DNA from: Acidobacteriota bacterium
Lineage (GTDB): Bacteria > Acidobacteriota > JAAYUB01 > JAMOQF01
Reading direction: 5' to 3'
NCBI GenBank assembly: GCA_027040585.1
Contig: JALULU010000401.1
Location: 1 to 5,702 of the forward strand
Length of the DNA stretch: 5,702 nt
Below the pieces are notes generated by a model. That model searched no databases. It was not told the origin of the DNA and saw only the letters and a program-made list of their open reading frames with translations. The position numbers and the translations under genes were made by a program. This document shows positions 4,879 to 5,702 of this stretch, piece after piece (the stretch's first letter is position 1; every line of letters begins with the position of its first letter).

Positions 4879-5702
4879 ATGCTATTGCAGTTTCTTCTCT
4901 TACTTTTTGGCTTTGGCCTTTTATATATTGGTGCTGAAGTACTTGTTAGAGGAAGTTCTTCACTTGCACTAATGTATGGAATAAAAAAACTTATAATTGC
5001 ATCAACTTTAATAGCTGTTGGTACTTCAGCACCTGAGTTTTTTATTACTTTTATTTCCTCATTTGATAAGACAGGAGATATTGGAATTGGAAATATTATA
5101 GGTTCAAATATTTCGAACATACTCCTTGTGTTTGGCCTTGCCATAATTTTTGGAAAAATTAGTGTAAATTCCCAGTTAAATAAACTTGATATTCCAATAA
5201 TGCTTATTGAAACCATTTTACTTTTTCCTATCATCAGTGACCATAAAATAACCAGATTTGAAGGGATAGTATTGCTTATACCATTTTTAATTTATATACT
5301 TTTCTTAATTTTTTTAAGAAAGGAGAATATTACTGATTTAGTTAATGAGAAAAAAGAACCAATATTAAAATTAATTTTTTTTGCAGTGCTTGGAATTTTT
5401 CTCCTTTATTTTGGTGCAAAAGTTTCAATTAAAAGTGGTATTAAAATAGCTGGTTATTTTGGCATATCTCCTCTTATAATAGGTCTTTCTCTAATTGCAG
5501 TTGGAAGCTCTCTTCCAGAACTTTTTACCTCTATAGTAGCATCTATCAAAAAAGAACCAGATATATCTTTTGGAAATGTAGTTGGAAGTAATATCTTTAA
5601 TATAGGGTTTGCCATAGGTATAACTGCAATTGTGAAGCCCTTTTCTTTTGGTGACAGTCTTGCATATCAAAATTTATATTTTTTATTAGGTGTCAGCCTT
5701 AT
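4879..5702 (+). CDS. Sodium/calcium exchanger family (CaCA) membrane protein, 3' end cut off by window
   Basis: The frame runs open from ATG 4879 to the right edge (274 complete codons seen). It is an antiporter of the YrbG/K+-dependent Na+/Ca2+ exchanger type, which normally has ten membrane helices and moves Ca2+ against Na+ across the inner membrane. Both signature alpha-repeats are present. Alpha-1 has LIAVGTSAPEFF (44-55) and GNIIGSNISN (71-80); alpha-2 has LIAVGSSLPELF (205-216) and GNVVGSNIFN (232-241). The ion-coordinating glutamates are E53 and E214, with N77/N80 and N238/N241 in the paired helices. The cytoplasmic loop between halves is short (about 147-162), as in prokaryotic members. 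Probably only the last one to two helices are missing. It starts 4 bases after the previous gene; GGAG at 4863-4866 is a rather distant ribosome binding site, so coupling with the upstream gene is plausible. Ion preference is not determinable from sequence alone. Confidence 0.93.
   Translation, partial: MLLQFLLLLFGFGLLYIGAEVLVRGSSSLALMYGIKKLIIASTLIAVGTSAPEFFITFISSFDKTGDIGIGNIIGSNISNILLVFGLAIIFGKISVNSQLNKLDIPIMLIETILLFPIISDHKITRFEGIVLLIPFLIYILFLIFLRKENITDLVNEKKEPILKLIFFAVLGIFLLYFGAKVSIKSGIKIAGYFGISPLIIGLSLIAVGSSLPELFTSIVASIKKEPDISFGNVVGSNIFNIGFAIGITAIVKPFSFGDSLAYQNLYFLLGVSL
4930..5033. repeat. Perfect 13-bp inverted repeat inside the exchanger gene
   Basis: The arm GGTGCTGAAGTAC at 4930-4942 is the exact reverse complement of GTACTTCAGCACC at 5021-5033, separated by 78 bases. 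Both arms are coding: the first gives GAEV (residues 18-21) and the second the conserved VGTSAP (47-52). It could form a long-loop stem in the mRNA, but coincidence within constrained codons is quite possible. Confidence 0.4.

Noticed and set aside
4779..5234. Antisense open frame across the junction of the exported protein and the exchanger.
   Set aside because: It spans two well-supported + strand genes and shows no domain.

Overview
The window is bacterial, AT-rich and very tightly packed. Eight protein-coding genes leave only about 46 bases of non-coding DNA. Arginine is written mostly with AGA/AGG and isoleucine often with ATA. Together with the overlapping genes and near absence of spacers, this suits a small-genome, possibly thermophilic lineage, perhaps a deep-branching or candidate phylum. 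That placement is a guess: no rRNA or other marker gene is present. I see no RNA gene, CRISPR array, insertion sequence or phage signature.

Region 1 (2-3051, + strand) is a chain of four genes. It holds the C-terminal end of an NFACT/RqcH-like protein, the two membrane subunits of an Opp/Dpp-family ABC importer (dppB-like and dppC-like), and a multi-pass membrane acyltransferase related to DUF1624/heparan-alpha-glucosaminide N-acetyltransferase. Junctions are a 4-base ATGA overlap, an 11-base overlap and a 5-base gap, so they are probably cotranscribed and partly translationally coupled. The importer's ATPases and solute-binding protein are not in the window.

Region 2 (3054-3557, - strand) is a gamma-class carbonic anhydrase-like hexapeptide-repeat protein. 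Its stop codon lies 2 bases from the stop of the acyltransferase, tail to tail, with no visible terminator.

Region 3 (3558-3592) is a 35-base divergent control region and the most information-dense spot. On the + strand it has a TTATCA / 17 bp / TATAAT promoter placed so that transcription should begin at, or within a base or two of, the ATG of the next gene, which has no Shine-Dalgarno: a predicted leaderless mRNA. On the - strand an overlapping TATACT could be the -10 for the carbonic anhydrase-like gene, whose strong Shine-Dalgarno lies inside the + strand promoter spacer.

Region 4 (3593-5702, + strand) is a second operon: a 95-residue protein of unknown function, a 333-residue exported protein, and a Na+/Ca2+ exchanger-family protein cut off by the window end. 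The exported protein has Gly-aromatic repeats, three PAGT motifs and a glycine zipper, in an order resembling the C-terminal barrel domain of VirB10/TrbI. This orphan VirB10-like protein, and the leaderless/bidirectional promoter driving its operon, are the best leads here. No complete new system is evident.
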